Shown piece by piece: positions 27,522 to 35,748 of a stretch of 64,000 bases of DNA (positions within the stretch are counted from its first letter, which is position 1; the number at the start of each line of letters is the position of its first letter). The notes under the pieces are model-generated. The model was not told the DNA's origin and ran no database searches. It saw only the letters and a list, made by a program, of their open reading frames with translations. The DNA comes from Bacteroidales bacterium (lineage in GTDB: Bacteria > Bacteroidota > Bacteroidia > Bacteroidales > UBA3824), in assembly GCA_016286055.1 (NCBI GenBank), contig JAEERW010000014.1, forward strand, positions 20,721 to 84,720, in the 5' to 3' direction. The position numbers were made by a program, and so were the translations under genes.

Positions 27522-28208
27522 TTATTCTTTTCCGTCTTTTAAGTTGATGAAGAATACACCGTTTGAACTTTGACTTCCATAAATGGCCGCGGTACCATCT
27601 TTCAAAAGCGAAATCTCTTTAACATCGCATGTAGAAATATAGTCAATATTATCAACTTTGTTACCATCAACCACGTAAATTGCACAGTTTGAGCCATTTA
27701 TAGTGTTTAAACCGCGAACTATAATACAACCATCCGGCATAATATTTACACCCGTAAACTTAGCTTTAATCAAATCGAAAACATCTATGTAGTTGCAATA
27801 ATTATTGCCACGCTCTATATATTCAATAGCTTGTGTTCGTTGATCCGACGAAATGTAACCGTATCCTATTGCCATATCAACGTTTTTGGTCGTGGGTATA
27901 AAATTGAGTTTAACATTGATAGGGTTAGATGTTGATTTGTTAATGCGTCGTTGGATGTTACTAAATACTTGTGACTTAAACATAAGTCGATCTTTGGGCT
28001 TACATGCTATAACAAACCCGCCAAGCGAATCTGTTATGGTAGCGGCAAGAGATTTTTTGGCAGTTACTTTTATGCCAGATACTGGTAAATCATTAAGTGT
28101 CGTTACTGTGCCTGAGATAATTCTTATTTCTTGTGAACTTGCAGGCAACCAATAATTTATAAGAAATAAAATTATTAATGTTTTGATTGATTTCATTTTT
28201 TTACTCAA
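27522..28208 (-). CDS. Barrel-less TonB plug-domain protein, paralogue A
   Basis: 228 residues. A signal peptide (the start may be MSKK or the internal MKSIKTLIILF) is followed by a carboxypeptidase-regulatory-like domain (SGTVTTLNDLPVSGIKVTA, about 30-100). Then comes a SusC-type TonB plug (FDLIKAKFTGVNIMPDGCIIV, YVVDGNKVDNIDYI, EISLLKDGTAAIYGSQSSNGVF). It stops exactly where the beta-barrel of a SusC receptor would begin, and the next gene starts 13 bp later with no barrel remnant. A close paralogue lies on the other side of the trp operon. Function is unknown; it could plug or dock onto a separate barrel or act as a small envelope protein. Confidence 0.78.
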   Translation of the reverse strand: MSKKMKSIKTLIILFLINYWLPASSQEIRIISGTVTTLNDLPVSGIKVTAKKSLAATITDSLGGFVIACKPKDRLMFKSQVFSNIQRRINKSTSNPINVKLNFIPTTKNVDMAIGYGYISSDQRTQAIEYIERGNNYCNYIDVFDLIKAKFTGVNIMPDGCIIVRGLNTINGSNCAIYVVDGNKVDNIDYISTCDVKEISLLKDGTAAIYGSQSSNGVFFINLKDGKE

Positions 28209-28312
28209 TTTAGTTATTCGATATTGTTTTAATTATTTAATCATTTGACTTAAAAATGCACTTTTGGTTTAATTTTTTTCTAAAAAAATTTTTTTTTCTC
28301 ATTTTTTATTTT

Positions 28313-28320
28313 TTAATTTG
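28313..28320 (+). promoter_or_regulatory. Possible -7 element of the trp operon
   Basis: TTAATTTG, one mismatch from TAnnTTTG, ends 20 bases before the leader-peptide ATG at 28341. The upstream region is a T tract without a clear TTTG, so this is weak. Confidence 0.3.
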
Positions 28321-28340
28321 CCGCATAAAACAAAGCAAAA

Positions 28341-28394
28341 ATGAATTTATTTAATATGACATACGGTAATTGGTGGTGGCGCTTACGAATCTAA
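28341..28394 (+). CDS. trpL: trp operon leader peptide with three tandem Trp codons
   Basis: A 17-codon open frame reading MNLFNMTYGNWWWRLRI then TAA. Three consecutive TGG codons lie at 28371-28379. It precedes a stem-loop set and a terminator placed directly before trpB, as in classical ribosome-mediated attenuation. The stop codon falls in the loop of the first hairpin (28382-28404). The peptide itself need not have a function; its translation rate senses charged tRNA-Trp. No similar Trp cluster is expected by chance at this position. Confidence 0.85.
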   Translation: MNLFNMTYGNWWWRLRI

Positions 28395-28477
28395 AATTCG
28401 TGAGTGGTACACCTTAATATATATATTAAAGATATTAAAAAAGGCTTGTCGAAGACTCACGACAAGCCTTTTTTTTG
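28382..28477 (+). promoter_or_regulatory. trp attenuator: pause hairpin, antiterminator and terminator
   Basis: Segment 1 (28382-28390, CTTACGAAT) pairs with segment 2 (28396-28404, ATTCGTGAG) as a 9-bp hairpin with one G-T pair. Segments 3 and 4 form a perfect 11-bp terminator stem (AAGGCTTGTCG at 28441-28451 with its complement at 28460-28470), followed by six further T residues. Segment 2 can instead pair by eight perfect bases (TCGTGAGT, 28398-28405) with ACTCACGA (28455-28462) in the terminator loop and descending arm. That pairing is incompatible with the terminator. Stalling at the TGG codons would cover segment 1 and favour the antiterminator. Confidence 0.82.
28438..28477 (+). terminator. 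Attenuator terminator upstream of trpB
   Basis: A perfect 11-bp G/C-containing stem with an 8-base loop and a T tract, ending 30 bases before trpB. A terminator inside an operon leader indicates conditional read-through. Confidence 0.85.
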
Positions 28478-28507
28478 TGAGTAACGAAAATAATAAAACT
28501 AAATACA

Positions 28508-29701
28508 ATGAGTAAATATCAAATTGATCAAAACGGTTATTACGGCGAGTTCGGCGGAGCGTATATTCCTGAAATACTCAGGAAAAACGTTGTGGAACTC
28601 AAAGAAAACTATCTGCAAATTATTGAAAACGAGCAGTTTAAAAAAGACTTTCAGAAACTATTGAAAGATTATGTAGGTCGCCCCACGCCGCTCTATTTCG
28701 CCAAACGCCTAAGCGAGAAATACGGTACCAACATCTTTCTCAAACGCGAAGACCTCTGCCATACGGGTGCGCACAAGTTGAACAACGCTCTCGGTCAGAT
28801 TCTCCTCGCACGCAAACTCGGCAAAACCCGCATTGTGGCAGAAACAGGAGCAGGTCAGCATGGTGTTGCCACTGCCACAGTTTGCGCTCTTATGAATATG
28901 GAGTGCGTGGTGTATATGGGTGAAACGGATGTTAAGCGTCAGTTTCTCAACGTACAGCGTATGAGGATGTTGGGCGCTAAGGTTGTTCCCGTAATGTCGG
29001 GCAACAGAACCCTCAAAGACGGCACCAATGAGGCTATCCGCGACTGGTGCTGCAATCCTAAAAACACACATTATATTATAGGTTCGGTTGTTGGACCCGA
29101 CCCGTATCCCGATATGGTTGCACGTTTCCAATCTGTTATTAGTGAGGAGATTAAATATCAGTTGCAGGAGCAGACTGGTCGCAACTATCCTGACAAACTG
29201 CTGGCTTGCATAGGCGGCGGCAGCAATGCGGCAGGAACTTTTTACCATTATATCGACGATGAGCGCGTTAAGTTTTTCGCAGCAGAGGCAGCGGGACTTG
29301 GTCTCGACGACCCTGAAAAATCGGCAGCCACTATCCATCTCGGCAAAAAGGGCGTTTTGCACGGAAGTCTCTCGCTCGTGATGATGACCAACGACGGTCA
29401 GATTGTAGAGCCGTACTCAATTTCTGCTGGTCTCGATTATCCTGGTGTGGGTCCTATGCACGCATTCTTTGCTAAATGCGGACGCACCAAGGTGCTTGCC
29501 GTTACCGATGCCGAGGCTATGCAGGCAGCGATGGAACTCACTAAGTTAGAAGGTATTATCCCCGCCATTGAGAGCGCACACGCATTGGCTATGCTCCCGA
29601 AAATCAATTTCGTAAAGGATGAGAACGTAGTAATCACTGTCTCAGGCCGTGGCGATAAGGATATGAACACATATGTTAAATATTTTAATATGGAGGAATA
29701 A
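28508..29701 (+). CDS. trpB: Tryptophan synthase beta chain
   Basis: 397 residues, normal length. [12 protein letters not shown] is the standard N-terminus; the PLP lysine is K90 in [26 protein letters not shown] and the phosphate-binding GGGSNAAG are present. TrpB joins indole and serine to make tryptophan in the alpha2-beta2 complex with TrpA. It is the first structural gene of trpBEGDCFA, directly behind the attenuator. Confidence 0.97.
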   Translation: MSKYQIDQNGYYGEFGGAYIPEILRKNVVELKENYLQIIENEQFKKDFQKLLKDYVGRPTPLYFAKRLSEKYGTNIFLKREDLCHTGAHKLNNALGQILLARKLGKTRIVAETGAGQHGVATATVCALMNMECVVYMGETDVKRQFLNVQRMRMLGAKVVPVMSGNRTLKDGTNEAIRDWCCNPKNTHYIIGSVVGPDPYPDMVARFQSVISEEIKYQLQEQTGRNYPDKLLACIGGGSNAAGTFYHYIDDERVKFFAAEAAGLGLDDPEKSAATIHLGKKGVLHGSLSLVMMTNDGQIVEPYSISAGLDYPGVGPMHAFFAKCGRTKVLAVTDAEAMQAAMELTKLEGIIPAIESAHALAMLPKINFVKDENVVITVSGRGDKDMNTYVKYFNMEE

Positions 29702-29704
29702 GAA

Positions 29705-31096
29705 ATGTTCAGTTACAAAACAAATTCAAAAACAATTCTGAGCGACATCTATACGCCCGTGAGCGCATATCTTCGTCTCAGAGATTCGGGAGTGCAAAGC
29801 GCACTTATGGAGTCAAACGACTATCATTCAAAAGAAAATTCACGCTCATTTATAGGCATTTATCCCTTGGCAAGCGTGGCTATCAATCACGGAAAGGCTA
29901 TCTTTAAATATCCCGACGAAAGCGTTGTTACTAAGGAGATTACAAAAAATTATAGAGTAGAGCACGCCTTGAAAGAGTTTTTGAGCAACTTCAAGGTTGA
30001 GGGCGAAAACTCAAATTATTGTGGTCTTTATGGATATACGGCTTTTAATGCTGTAAGATATTTTGAAAATATCCCCGTGGAGGATACCACAATGAAAGAA
30101 AACGATGCTCCCGATATGCTCTATGTGCTGTTTCGCACTGTGTTGGTTTTCAATCATTATCAATCGGAACTCACCATTGTGGATATGTCAGAAGATGGCG
30201 AAAACAAGGTGCACGAGGTTGAAAAACTTCTTTCGAAGGCAGGTGTGCGCAACGACGGTTTTAATGCTACTGGCGAAACCACATCGCCCATTACCGACGA
30301 ACAGCACAAAGACAATATCCGCAAGGGTATCGCACACTGCAAACGTGGCGATGTGTTTCAAATTGTTATATCGCGCAGATTTATACAGCATTACACCGGC
30401 GACGACTTTAAACTCTATCGCGCTTTACGTTCGATTAATCCTTCGCCTTATCTTTTTTACTTTGATTTTGGTGGATTTAGAATTTTTGGTTCGTCGCCCG
30501 AAACTCACTGTCGCATTGAAAACGGAAAGGCTTACATCGACCCCATTGCCGGAACTACCAAACGCACTGGCAATCAGGAAGAAGACCTCAAAAATGCAGA
30601 GTATCTCCGTCGCGACCCAAAAGAAAATGCAGAGCACGTAATGCTTGTAGACCTTGCCCGCAACGACCTCAACCGCAACTGCGATAATGTGAAGGTTGAT
30701 TTTTACAAGGATATGCAATTTTATTCGCACGTAATCCACTTGGTGAGCCGTGTAAGCGGAGACTTGCGTCCTAATGCCGACACTATCAAAACCTTTATCG
30801 ACACATTCCCCGCCGGAACTCTCAGCGGTGCGCCCAAGGTTCGCGCTATGCAGTTAATTTCTGAAATTGAGCCTCATAGCCGTGGTATTTACGGTGGTTG
30901 CATCGGATTCCTCGGTCTAAATGGTGAATTGAATCAGGCTATTACAATTCGCACTTTTGTGGCTCGAAACAACGAACTTTGGTTTCAGGCAGGCGGCGGA
31001 ATCGTTGCCAAATCCGACCCTGAATACGAACTTCAAGAGGTTAACAACAAACTCGGTGCATTACGCAAGGCAGTAGTATCTGCTCAAAACATTTAA
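29705..31096 (+). CDS. trpE: Anthranilate synthase component I
   Basis: 463 residues. The Trp feedback-site region ALMESND near residue 35 corresponds to the usual LLES motif. The chorismate-binding core includes PSPYLFYFDFG, PIAGTTKRTGN, the DLARNDL motif and GTLSGAPKVRAM. It converts chorismate to anthranilate using ammonia supplied by TrpG. It starts 3 bp after trpB. Retention of the ES-containing motif suggests feedback inhibition by tryptophan in addition to attenuation. Confidence 0.96.
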   Translation: MFSYKTNSKTILSDIYTPVSAYLRLRDSGVQSALMESNDYHSKENSRSFIGIYPLASVAINHGKAIFKYPDESVVTKEITKNYRVEHALKEFLSNFKVEGENSNYCGLYGYTAFNAVRYFENIPVEDTTMKENDAPDMLYVLFRTVLVFNHYQSELTIVDMSEDGENKVHEVEKLLSKAGVRNDGFNATGETTSPITDEQHKDNIRKGIAHCKRGDVFQIVISRRFIQHYTGDDFKLYRALRSINPSPYLFYFDFGGFRIFGSSPETHCRIENGKAYIDPIAGTTKRTGNQEEDLKNAEYLRRDPKENAEHVMLVDLARNDLNRNCDNVKVDFYKDMQFYSHVIHLVSRVSGDLRPNADTIKTFIDTFPAGTLSGAPKVRAMQLISEIEPHSRGIYGGCIGFLGLNGELNQAITIRTFVARNNELWFQAGGGIVAKSDPEYELQEVNNKLGALRKAVVSAQNI

Positions 31097-31106
31097 TTAT
31101 TTGAAA

Positions 31107-31670
31107 ATGAAAACGATAATAATAGACAACTACGATTCTTTTACTTACAATCTTTACGGATATGTTACAAAACTCGGATTTAATTGCGAGGTAGTGCGTA
31201 ACGACCAATTCAAAATCGAAGATATTGCTGATTTTGACAAGATTATTCTTTCGCCAGGTCCGGGAATACCCTCAGAATCAGGACTTTTGATGGATGTTAT
31301 CAGACATTATGCCGAATCAAAACCAATTCTTGGAGTATGCCTTGGACATCAGGCAATAGGAGAGGTGTTTGGCGCTAACCTTCTAAATCTCAACGAGGTA
31401 TATCACGGTGTGGCTACCAACTGCAAAATCATCGGCGACGACTATATTTTCAAAGGTCTCAATAGCGAAATTGAGGTTGGACGCTACCACTCGTGGATTG
31501 TGGAACGCAAAAATCTTCCCGAAGATCTTGAAATAACTGCTATTAGCAACGAAGGTTCTATTATGGCTTTGAAACACAGAAAGTTGGATGTTCACGGTAT
31601 TCAGTTTCATCCCGAAAGCGTGCTTACTCCAAACGGCGAAATTATTATCAGAAACTTTTTAATCAACTAA
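31107..31670 (+). CDS. trpG: Anthranilate synthase glutamine amidotransferase component
   Basis: 187 residues from the ATG at 31107 (MKTIIIDNYDSFTYNLYGY). The catalytic triad of class I amidotransferases is visible: Cys in GVCLGHQAIGE, and His and Glu in FHPESVLTP. It supplies ammonia to TrpE. It is a separate gene, not fused to trpD or trpE. Confidence 0.96.
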   Translation: MKTIIIDNYDSFTYNLYGYVTKLGFNCEVVRNDQFKIEDIADFDKIILSPGPGIPSESGLLMDVIRHYAESKPILGVCLGHQAIGEVFGANLLNLNEVYHGVATNCKIIGDDYIFKGLNSEIEVGRYHSWIVERKNLPEDLEITAISNEGSIMALKHRKLDVHGIQFHPESVLTPNGEIIIRNFLIN

Positions 31671-31672
31671 AA

Positions 31673-32668
31673 ATGAAAGAGATATTAGAAAAATTGATTT
31701 CGGGCGAAACATTTACCCGCGCCCAAATGAAAGATATATTGATTGCTATCACAGAGCAAAAATTTTCTAACGAGCAGATTGCCGGACTCTTAACAGGCAT
31801 TCAGATGCGCTCTATTACCACCGACGAACTTCTTGGTCTTCGCGACGGCATATTGGCTACCGGCAAACCTGTGGATTTATCGCCCTACAAGGTTGTTGAC
31901 ATTGTGGGAACAGGCGGCGACGGCAAAAATACTTTCAACATTTCTACTTGCTCGTGTTTTGTGGTTGCAGGTGCTGGCTACAAGGTGGCAAAACACGGAA
32001 ACTACTCTGCCACATCAGTTTCGGGTGCAGGCAATGTTTTGGAAGAACACGGTGTAAAATTTACCGCCGACAACGACAAACTTAAAGAAAACATTGAAAA
32101 ATGTAACTTTACCTATATGCACGCACCGCTGTTTGCATACGCTATGAAATTTGTGGCTCCGGTTCGCAAGGCTCTGCAAGTGCCCACCTGCTTTAATCTT
32201 TTGGGGCCCATCGTTAATCCCTGCCGTCCGCAGTATCAGGTGCTTGGAACTGCAACGTTAGACCAAATGCGCCTTTATCACAGTGTGTTGCAGCAAATTA
32301 GCGAGGGATACTCGATTGTAACTTCGCTTGATGTTTACGACGAGATTTCTCTTACCAAAGATTTCAAAGTGATTTCGTCGAGTATGGAGCAGGTTTTCAG
32401 TTGTTCCGACATTGGTTTTGAGCGAATCAATCCCACCGAAATTTATGGCGGCAGCACCAAGCAAGAGGCTAAAAAGATTTTCGACGATGTTTTGAGCAAC
32501 ACTTCTACTGCGGCTCAGAAAAATGTGGTGCTTGCAAACTCCGCATTTTCAATCAATTGCATCTGTCCAGAGAAAAACATCCGCGAATGTTTTTTGGAGG
32601 CGAAAGAATCGCTCGAAAGCGGCAAGGCTAAGGAAGTGCTTAATAAATATGTAGAAATGAACTCATAA
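31673..32668 (+). CDS. trpD: Anthranilate phosphoribosyltransferase
   Basis: 331 residues. The glycine-rich PRPP-binding motif GTGGDGKNTFNIST, KHGNYSATSVSGAGNVLE, and the NLLGPIVNPCRP motif are all present. It adds phosphoribose to anthranilate. It begins 2 bp after trpG, so translation is likely coupled. Confidence 0.96.
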   Translation: MKEILEKLISGETFTRAQMKDILIAITEQKFSNEQIAGLLTGIQMRSITTDELLGLRDGILATGKPVDLSPYKVVDIVGTGGDGKNTFNISTCSCFVVAGAGYKVAKHGNYSATSVSGAGNVLEEHGVKFTADNDKLKENIEKCNFTYMHAPLFAYAMKFVAPVRKALQVPTCFNLLGPIVNPCRPQYQVLGTATLDQMRLYHSVLQQISEGYSIVTSLDVYDEISLTKDFKVISSSMEQVFSCSDIGFERINPTEIYGGSTKQEAKKIFDDVLSNTSTAAQKNVVLANSAFSINCICPEKNIRECFLEAKESLESGKAKEVLNKYVEMNS

Positions 32669-32676
32669 TCAGCATT

Positions 32677-33474
32677 ATGTCAACAATTTTAGACGAAATA
32701 GTAGCCAACAAGCAAATCGAAACAGCGGAACTCAAAAAAAGTCTGCCATTGTCGGTGCTGAAAGATAAACCGCTGTTTTTGAGGAATACTTTCTCGCTTA
32801 AAGATGCTTTGAAAAATAGTTCCACTGGTATAATTTCCGAGTTTAAGCGCAAATCACCATCCAAGGGCGACATACATCAAGGTATTGAGCCAAAGGATGT
32901 TGTGCCTCTTTACGAAAAATATGGCTGCACAGGTGTTTCGTGTCTTGCCGACAATAAATATTTTGGCGGCAGTTACCAAGATGTGATTCAGGCTCGTGCC
33001 AATTTGGAGCATACTCCGCTGCTTTTCAAAGAGTTTCTTACCGATCCTTACCAACTCTATTTGGCAAAATCGTCGGGTGCGGATGTGATATTGTTGATTG
33101 CGGCTTGTCTGCAACCGTCACAATGTCAGGAACTTGCGCTCGAAGCCAAGGAACTCGGTCTGCAAACGCTTTTGGAGATTCATTCCGAAGACGAACTATC
33201 GCATTACAACGATAGTTATATCGATATTTTGGGTGTCAACAACCGCAACTTGAAGATTTTTAAAACCGACATTGAGATTTCAAAATCAATAGTTAAGAAT
33301 CTTCCCCAAGACGCGGTAAAAATCTCTGAATCAGGTATTTCAAAACCCGAAACAGTAGCCTCACTCAAAAAACTTGGTTTCAATGGCTTTCTTATGGGCG
33401 AGAACTTTATGAAGGAGCAGAATCCGGGAATTGCGCTTAAATCATTTATCGACAACGTTTTAACACTTATTTGA
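32677..33474 (+). CDS. trpC: Indole-3-glycerol phosphate synthase
   Basis: 265 residues, a TIM barrel. ISEFKRKSPSKG is the classic N-terminal motif, followed by VLTDxxYFGGS-like DNKYFGGSYQD, FKEFLTDPYQL, GVNNRNLKIF and SESGIS. It closes the indole ring. It is a single-domain enzyme, not fused to TrpF. Confidence 0.96.
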   Translation: MSTILDEIVANKQIETAELKKSLPLSVLKDKPLFLRNTFSLKDALKNSSTGIISEFKRKSPSKGDIHQGIEPKDVVPLYEKYGCTGVSCLADNKYFGGSYQDVIQARANLEHTPLLFKEFLTDPYQLYLAKSSGADVILLIAACLQPSQCQELALEAKELGLQTLLEIHSEDELSHYNDSYIDILGVNNRNLKIFKTDIEISKSIVKNLPQDAVKISESGISKPETVASLKKLGFNGFLMGENFMKEQNPGIALKSFIDNVLTLI

Positions 33475-33475
33475 T

Positions 33476-34087
33476 ATGTTGATTAAAATATGCGGTTTGC
33501 GCGACAATTATGCCGATGTGGTGGCTCTGAAACCCGATTTTGCAGGACTGATTTTTTATCAAAAATCTCCCCGGTTTGTGGAATTGAGCCAAGAGCCTGT
33601 GCTGAAACAGAAACTCACCGATGTTAAGAAGGTGGGTGTATTTGTCAACGCCGACAAGGATTATATTTTAGACAAAGTGTCGGAGTATAATCTTGATTTA
33701 GTGCAACTTCACGGCAACGAATCACCCGAATTATGCGCCGAGATACGCAAGAGTCTGCTCGTGATAAAAGCCTTCGGCATTTCGTCGGAATCTGATTTAC
33801 AATCGGCAGAAAAATATGCGCAATATGTTGACTATCTGCTTTTTGACACCAAAACCAAAGGTTACGGCGGTTCGGGTGTAAAATTCGACTGGCATATGTT
33901 GCAGAATGTTAACATTTCGCAGAAGTTTTTGCTCAGCGGCGGCATTTCTTTAGACGATTTAGAATATATTAAAGCATTAAAAATCAATAATTTAGTAGGT
34001 GTAGATTTAAACAGCTGTTTTGAAGATACACCCGGACTTAAAAACATCGAAAAGTTAAAACAAGCATTAAATATTTTAAGAAAATGA
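33476..34087 (+). CDS. trpF: Phosphoribosylanthranilate isomerase
   Basis: 203 residues, a TIM barrel. IKICGLRDNYAD carries the catalytic Cys; VGVFVNAD, VQLHGNESPE and LSGGISLDDL follow. It begins 1 bp after trpC and its stop overlaps the trpA start (ATGA). Confidence 0.95.
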   Translation: MLIKICGLRDNYADVVALKPDFAGLIFYQKSPRFVELSQEPVLKQKLTDVKKVGVFVNADKDYILDKVSEYNLDLVQLHGNESPELCAEIRKSLLVIKAFGISSESDLQSAEKYAQYVDYLLFDTKTKGYGGSGVKFDWHMLQNVNISQKFLLSGGISLDDLEYIKALKINNLVGVDLNSCFEDTPGLKNIEKLKQALNILRK

Positions 34088-34857
34088 ACAGAATAGACAG
34101 ACTTTTCCAATCTGGAAAAAAAGACATATTATCAGTTTATTTTACAGCAGGTTATCCAAATTTAGACGACACTGTAAAAATCATCAAATCACTCTCAGAC
34201 CACGGTGTAGATATGATTGAAATAGGTGTTCCATTTTCCGACCCAATGGCTGACGGTCCTGTGATTCAGTCAAGCGGGCAAAAGGCATTGAGCAACGGCA
34301 TGACTCAAAAAATCCTTTTTCGACAGTTAGCAGATATTCGCAAAGTAACTGATATTCCGCTGATTATGATGAGTTACATTAATACCGCTATGCAGTTTGG
34401 TTTTGAGGATTATTGCAAACAATGTGCTAATTGCGGTATTGATGGTTTAATTATCCCCGACCTTCCGTCAGAGATTTATCTATCTCAATACAAACAGTTT
34501 GTAGATGCCAACGGTTTGAATTACATTCAGTTAATCACTCCTGAGACCACTGATGAACGCATCCGCGCCATCGACGATATGAGCAAGGGTTTTATCTATA
34601 TGGTTTCGTCGGCTTCCACCACAGGAGCACAGCAGTCGTTTAACGAAGCCAAACAGCAGTATTTCAGCCATATAGAGAGTATGAAACTCAAAAATCCTAC
34701 ACTCGTAGGCTTTGGCGTATCCAATAAAGAGACCTTCCGTGCCGCTGCCGACCATTCGCGTGGATGCATTATCGGTAGCGCATTTATCAAACTGTTAGGT
34801 AGTTGCAAATCTATCGACGAGGCCGTTGAGACATTGATTAAGAACATTAGCGAATAG
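34084..34857 (+). CDS. trpA: Tryptophan synthase alpha chain
   Basis: 257 residues. IEIGVPFSDPMADGPVIQ carries the catalytic Glu and the DPMADG loop; PLIMMSYIN and the phosphate site GFGVSN are present. It cleaves indole-3-glycerol phosphate. Last gene of the operon, overlapping trpF by 4 bp, followed by an intrinsic terminator. Confidence 0.96.
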   Translation: MNRIDRLFQSGKKDILSVYFTAGYPNLDDTVKIIKSLSDHGVDMIEIGVPFSDPMADGPVIQSSGQKALSNGMTQKILFRQLADIRKVTDIPLIMMSYINTAMQFGFEDYCKQCANCGIDGLIIPDLPSEIYLSQYKQFVDANGLNYIQLITPETTDERIRAIDDMSKGFIYMVSSASTTGAQQSFNEAKQQYFSHIESMKLKNPTLVGFGVSNKETFRAAADHSRGCIIGSAFIKLLGSCKSIDEAVETLIKNISE

Positions 34858-34864
34858 GATAGAG

Positions 34865-34893
34865 GAGGTTGCCTTTTAAGGTAACCTCTCTTT
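34865..34893 (+). terminator. Terminator of the trp operon
   Basis: Stem AGGTTGCC / GGTAACCT (8 bp, one wobble pair) with a 6-7 base loop and a CTCTTTT tail, directly after the trpA stop. Confidence 0.75.
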
Positions 34894-34940
34894 TAAGTAT
34901 TTTTAACAAACTTACATCGATTTAAGCCATTGAAAATATG

Positions 34941-34948
34941 TAATTTTG
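34941..34948 (+). promoter_or_regulatory. Promoter -7 element for plug paralogue B
   Basis: TAATTTTG is an exact TAnnTTTG match. It overlaps the most upstream in-frame ATG (34930), so translation must start later, at 34972 or 34978. Confidence 0.55.
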
Positions 34949-34977
34949 TACAGTATAAATTTCAAATATTAATGAAT

Positions 34978-35634
34978 ATGAAAAAGATATTTTCAGTTTT
35001 AATGATGCTTATATGGCTAGTGCCATCATACGCTCAACAGACCCGTTTAATCAATGGTAAAGTTCGTGCTTTTAATGATTTACCAGTTTCTGGCATTAAA
35101 GTAACTGCCCAACAGGCCAAATCTGCGGTAAATACAGATTCTCTTGGTAATTTTTCAATTGTTTGTTTAACAACAGATTGTATTTCAATTAGGTCGGATT
35201 GTTTCAAAAAAGTTAATATCAAAATTAATCAAAAAACAGCTGATACATTGAACATCAAACTAACTACCAAACCCACCGAAAAATCAGTAGAAATGGCTAT
35301 TGGATACGGCTATTTAAAGGAAGAAGACCGTACCGCAGCTGTTGAAAGTCTCAAACGAGGTCCAGATTATAGCACATATTCAAGCGTTTACGATATTATA
35401 AAAAGTAATTTTACGGGAGTCGATGTTCGTCCTGATGGTTGCGTCATTACTCGTAGCACTGCCACAGTTTATGGAGACCCTTGCGCAACTTTTGTGGTCA
35501 ATGGTTCGGTAGTTGACTCAATTGACTATCTCTCACCAAGTGACATAAAGGAAATTTCCCTTATAAAAGACGGAACTGCTGCAATTTATGGAGCACGTAG
35601 CGGCAACGGTGTGTTTATTATCAACACCCACTAA
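34978..35634 (+). CDS. Barrel-less TonB plug-domain protein, paralogue B
   Basis: About 218 residues from the ATG at 34978 (MKKIFSVLMMLIWLVPSYA, signal peptide); an ATG six bases earlier is equally possible. A carboxypeptidase-regulatory-like domain (GKVRAFNDLPVSGIKVTAQQ) and a SusC-type plug (YDIIKSNFTGVDVRPDGCVIT, FVVNGSVVDSIDYL, EISLIKDGTAAIYGARSGNGVF) follow. It ends where a barrel should begin, with no remnant in the 114 bases before the next gene. It is a clear paralogue of the protein at 27522-28208, which lies on the other flank of the trp operon in mirror orientation. Function unknown. Confidence 0.78.
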   Translation: MKKIFSVLMMLIWLVPSYAQQTRLINGKVRAFNDLPVSGIKVTAQQAKSAVNTDSLGNFSIVCLTTDCISIRSDCFKKVNIKINQKTADTLNIKLTTKPTEKSVEMAIGYGYLKEEDRTAAVESLKRGPDYSTYSSVYDIIKSNFTGVDVRPDGCVITRSTATVYGDPCATFVVNGSVVDSIDYLSPSDIKEISLIKDGTAAIYGARSGNGVFIINTH

Positions 35635-35715
35635 CATAAAACGCTTTTAAGTATTAATTTCTTTTAAAAAAAGTTAATTAATGATGTACTGTGTACGTTT
35701 TTAAGATTTGATTTA

Positions 35716-35723
35716 TACATTTG
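35716..35723 (+). promoter_or_regulatory. Promoter -7 element of the Bat operon
   Basis: TACATTTG, an exact TAnnTTTG match 25 bases before the moxR ATG at 35749. No clear -33 TTTG at standard spacing. Confidence 0.55.
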
Positions 35724-35748
35724 CAATTGAGTTTTAATTAACAATGTT

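Noticed and set aside
34930..34971. ATG at 34930 as start of plug paralogue B
   Set aside because: A perfect -7 box lies just downstream (34941-34948), and the added residues precede a complete signal peptide.
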